A DNA stretch of 14,705 nucleotides from JBBFMJ01 sp037441225 (GTDB lineage: Bacteria > Acidobacteriota > Thermoanaerobaculia > UBA2201), in assembly GCA_037441225.1 (NCBI GenBank), contig JBBISU010000079.1, positions 1 to 14,705 on the forward strand, read 5' to 3'. The first letter of the stretch is position 1. Every line of letters starts with the position of its first letter. A program made the translations under genes and the position numbers. Under the pieces are notes generated by a model, which did no database searches, was not told where the DNA came from, and saw only the letters and a program-made list of their open reading frames with translations. Of the stretch, positions 13,555 to 14,705 are shown one piece after another.

Positions 13555-13921
13555 ATTCATAACCTTCTAAATTTTTCCTTAACTTCTGCATTGCTCTGCA
13601 TAAAATCATCTTTAAATTATCCTCTTTGATTCCAGAAAGCTCTTCAATTTCTTTTAAACTGAAACCATTATAATAAAACAATGACAAAATGAATTTATCC
13701 TTAAATTTTAACTTATTTAGAGCTTCATTTATAATTATGCTTTTCTTTTTTTCTTTATTTTCATTTTCTAAATAAAAAAAACCATAATTTTCTAAAGATT
13801 TTTCTTCCATTGCTTTTCTTCTTTTATATTCCTTTTTGGCTAAATTCAAAGCAATTTTGCAGAGCCAGCTTTTAAATTTTTCTTCTTTTTTTAATTTTTT
13901 TAAGTTTAAAAATGCCCTCAT
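13538..13921 (-). CDS. ECF sigma factor, 5'-truncated (possible pseudogene)
   Basis: From ATG 13921 (AGGA 7 nt upstream) the frame gives 127 residues. It has the end of sigma region 2 (MRAFLNLKKLKKEEKFKSWL, then the basic KKEYKRR) and a full region 4 helix-turn-helix (LSLFYYNGFSLKEIEELSG and ILCRAMQKLRKNL). Typical ECF factors are 160-200 residues. The same frame is open upstream to 13996, and its codons 13960-13922 still read D-Y-H-I-S-Q-D-F-C-Q-E-T-F, matching the conserved D-L-x-Q-E-x-F of region 2.2. No ATG, GTG or TTG occurs there, and a stop at 13999 closes it inside the divergent lipoprotein gene. About 40 N-terminal residues (region 2.1) are missing in every frame. The remaining product would be poor at binding core polymerase. 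Confidence 0.7.
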   Translation of the reverse strand: MRAFLNLKKLKKEEKFKSWLCKIALNLAKKEYKRRKAMEEKSLENYGFFYLENENKEKKKSIIINEALNKLKFKDKFILSLFYYNGFSLKEIEELSGIKEDNLKMILCRAMQKLRKNLEGYEYELLS

Positions 13922-13942
13922 AAATGTTTCCTGGCAGAAGTC

Positions 13943-13972
13943 TTGACTTATATGATAATCAAGTGATAAAAT
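13943..13972 (+). promoter_or_regulatory. Candidate promoter for the lipoprotein gene
   Basis: TTGACT (13943-13948) and TAAAAT (13967-13972) are spaced by 18 nt on the plus strand, ending 12 nt before ATG 13985. The Shine-Dalgarno AAAGGAGGG sits between them and the ATG, so the transcript start would have to lie close to the -10 for it to be included. The promoter lies within the residual sigma coding stretch of the opposite strand. Confidence 0.35.
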
Positions 13973-13984
13973 AAAGGAGGGAAT

Positions 13985-14500
13985 ATGAAAAAAATTTTAT
14001 TTTTTTGCTTTTTCTTTCTTTTAATTTTTCTTATTTCTTGTAAAAAGGAAGAAGGCGTTTTAGAATTAAAAAGATATTCTTTGGATAGCATGGAAGGGGT
14101 AATTACACTTGATAACACAGAAATTGATAGGGAAAATTCTTTTGATGGAAATAGCTCTTTAAAAATAACTGTTCAAGAGCCAACAACAATAAAATTATTT
14201 GAAACGGGGAAATTAGAAGTTGAAAATTCAAAATTGGTTTATCAGGCAAAATTAAAATGCAAAAATTTAGAAGGTCAGGCATATCTTGAAATGTGGTGTG
14301 CTTTTACGGGAAAAGGTGAATTTTTTTCAAGGGGGCTTCAAAATACTATATCAGGTAATTTAAACTGGTCTGGTGCAGAAACTGCATTTTTTCTTGAAAA
14401 AAATCAAAAACCAGATAATGTTAAATTAAATTTAGTCATAAATGGAAAAGGAACTGTCTGGATTGATGATATCCATCTATTAAAAGCGCCTTTAAGATAA
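13985..14500 (+). CDS. Lipoprotein with jelly-roll (carbohydrate-binding-like) domain
   Basis: The 171-residue protein has a lipoprotein signal peptide: Lys-Lys, a long hydrophobic core, and the lipobox L-I-S-C with the modified Cys19. The mature part is beta-rich. It has an SFDGNSSLKITVQ-like opening and ends in GKGTVWIDDIHLLK, the closing strand pattern seen in carbohydrate-binding-module and galactose-binding-like jelly rolls. No catalytic residues are apparent. It would be tethered to the outer or inner membrane facing the periplasm or the surface. AAAGGAGGG lies 5 nt before the ATG. It is transcribed away from the sigma/anti-sigma pair and its 5' end replaces the missing start of the sigma gene. 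The lipoprotein call is firm, the fold tentative. Confidence 0.75.
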   Translation: MKKILFFCFFFLLIFLISCKKEEGVLELKRYSLDSMEGVITLDNTEIDRENSFDGNSSLKITVQEPTTIKLFETGKLEVENSKLVYQAKLKCKNLEGQAYLEMWCAFTGKGEFFSRGLQNTISGNLNWSGAETAFFLEKNQKPDNVKLNLVINGKGTVWIDDIHLLKAPLR

Positions 14501-14549
14501 CATCATTGCTTCAAGGAAAAATATATTTAAAAAAAAGGATAAAAAATTT

Positions 14550-14577
14550 TTGACAAGAGAAAAATAAAAATTATTTT
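14550..14577 (+). promoter_or_regulatory. Candidate promoter near the right edge
   Basis: A perfect TTGACA (14550-14555) is followed after 16 nt by TATTTT (14572-14577). A second possible pair, TTGAAT (14578-14583) and GATAAT (14600-14605), also 16 nt apart, lies directly downstream. Whatever these drive lies at or beyond the window edge. I see no gene in 14501-14705. Confidence 0.35.
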
Positions 14578-14608
14578 TTGAATATTAATTTTTGGATTTG
14601 ATAATGCT

Positions 14609-14633
14609 AACCCATACCAAAAAAAATAGGGTT
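14609..14633. repeat. Small inverted repeat AACCC(a)TA ... TAGGGTT
   Basis: Seven base pairs with one bulged base enclose a CC-plus-A8 loop. The right arm continues into TCGAAC. It lies just downstream of the candidate promoters and could be the start of a structured transcript, an element end, or a weak terminator read from the other strand. Nothing in the window repeats it. Confidence 0.25.
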
Positions 14634-14705
14634 CGAACTTTTGCAAACTATTAATAAAAACCAGTGGACATGATCAAATCAAAGCTTGGCAGGCAGTAAT
14701 AAAAT

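Noticed and set aside
14629..14640. GGGTTCGAAC resembling a tRNA T-loop or a tRNA-type integration site
   Set aside because: The flanking bases do not form a T-arm stem, and no acceptor, D or anticodon arm can be folded around it on either strand.

Overview
This AT-rich window (roughly 30% GC by eye; Lys/Glu/Ile-rich proteins; Arg mostly AGA/AGG) comes from a bacterium with a periplasm. Evidence for that is a Tat-dependent Rieske protein, a cytochrome b, a membrane-anchored nine-haem cytochrome c, a lipoprotein and several secreted proteins. Composition suggests a thermophilic or otherwise AT-biased, probably anaerobic, uncultured lineage. The S55-type peptidase resembles proteins I associate with Acidobacteriota and relatives, but the phylum cannot be fixed from this sequence.

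Left block (1-5670, all minus strand): a MinD/ParA-like ATPase, a trans-sulfuration PLP enzyme and a fumarylacetoacetate-hydrolase-fold protein form one tight unit (12-nt gap, then 10-nt overlap). After a 160-bp gap come two peptidase-type genes, a DUF885 metallopeptidase-like protein and a secreted subtilase that runs off the left edge.

Divergent intergenic region (5671-6033): a minus-strand promoter for the ATPase and a strong -10 box 8 nt before the next plus-strand start. Between them lie a possible three-way-junction RNA and an AT-only hairpin with a T-tract.

Central operon (6034-13015, plus strand): S55-type peptidase, secreted beta-propeller protein, CoaD, Rieske protein, cytochrome b, nine-haem cytochrome c and a DUF2007 protein, with overlaps or short gaps throughout. 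The Rieske/cytochrome b/multihaem cytochrome trio is a quinol-oxidising bc-type complex in which the multihaem protein takes the place of cytochrome c1. The cytochrome b has b6f-type haem-ligand spacing (His x13 His and His x14 His) fused to a PEWY-bearing C-terminal half.

Right block (13034-14705): a minus-strand ECF sigma/anti-sigma pair, divergent from a plus-strand lipoprotein. Both regulatory genes are irregular. Sigma homology continues upstream of its only usable start codon and then stops at the lipoprotein start. The zinc-finger anti-sigma gene is split by a UAG directly after an in-phase A_AAA_AAA heptamer; a -1 shift there joins it to the membrane-domain reading frame. This is either a decaying locus, a homopolymer sequencing error, or frameshift-controlled synthesis of an anti-sigma factor, and it is the most interesting part of the window. 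The last 205 bp contain a consensus -35 box and a small inverted repeat but no recognisable gene.
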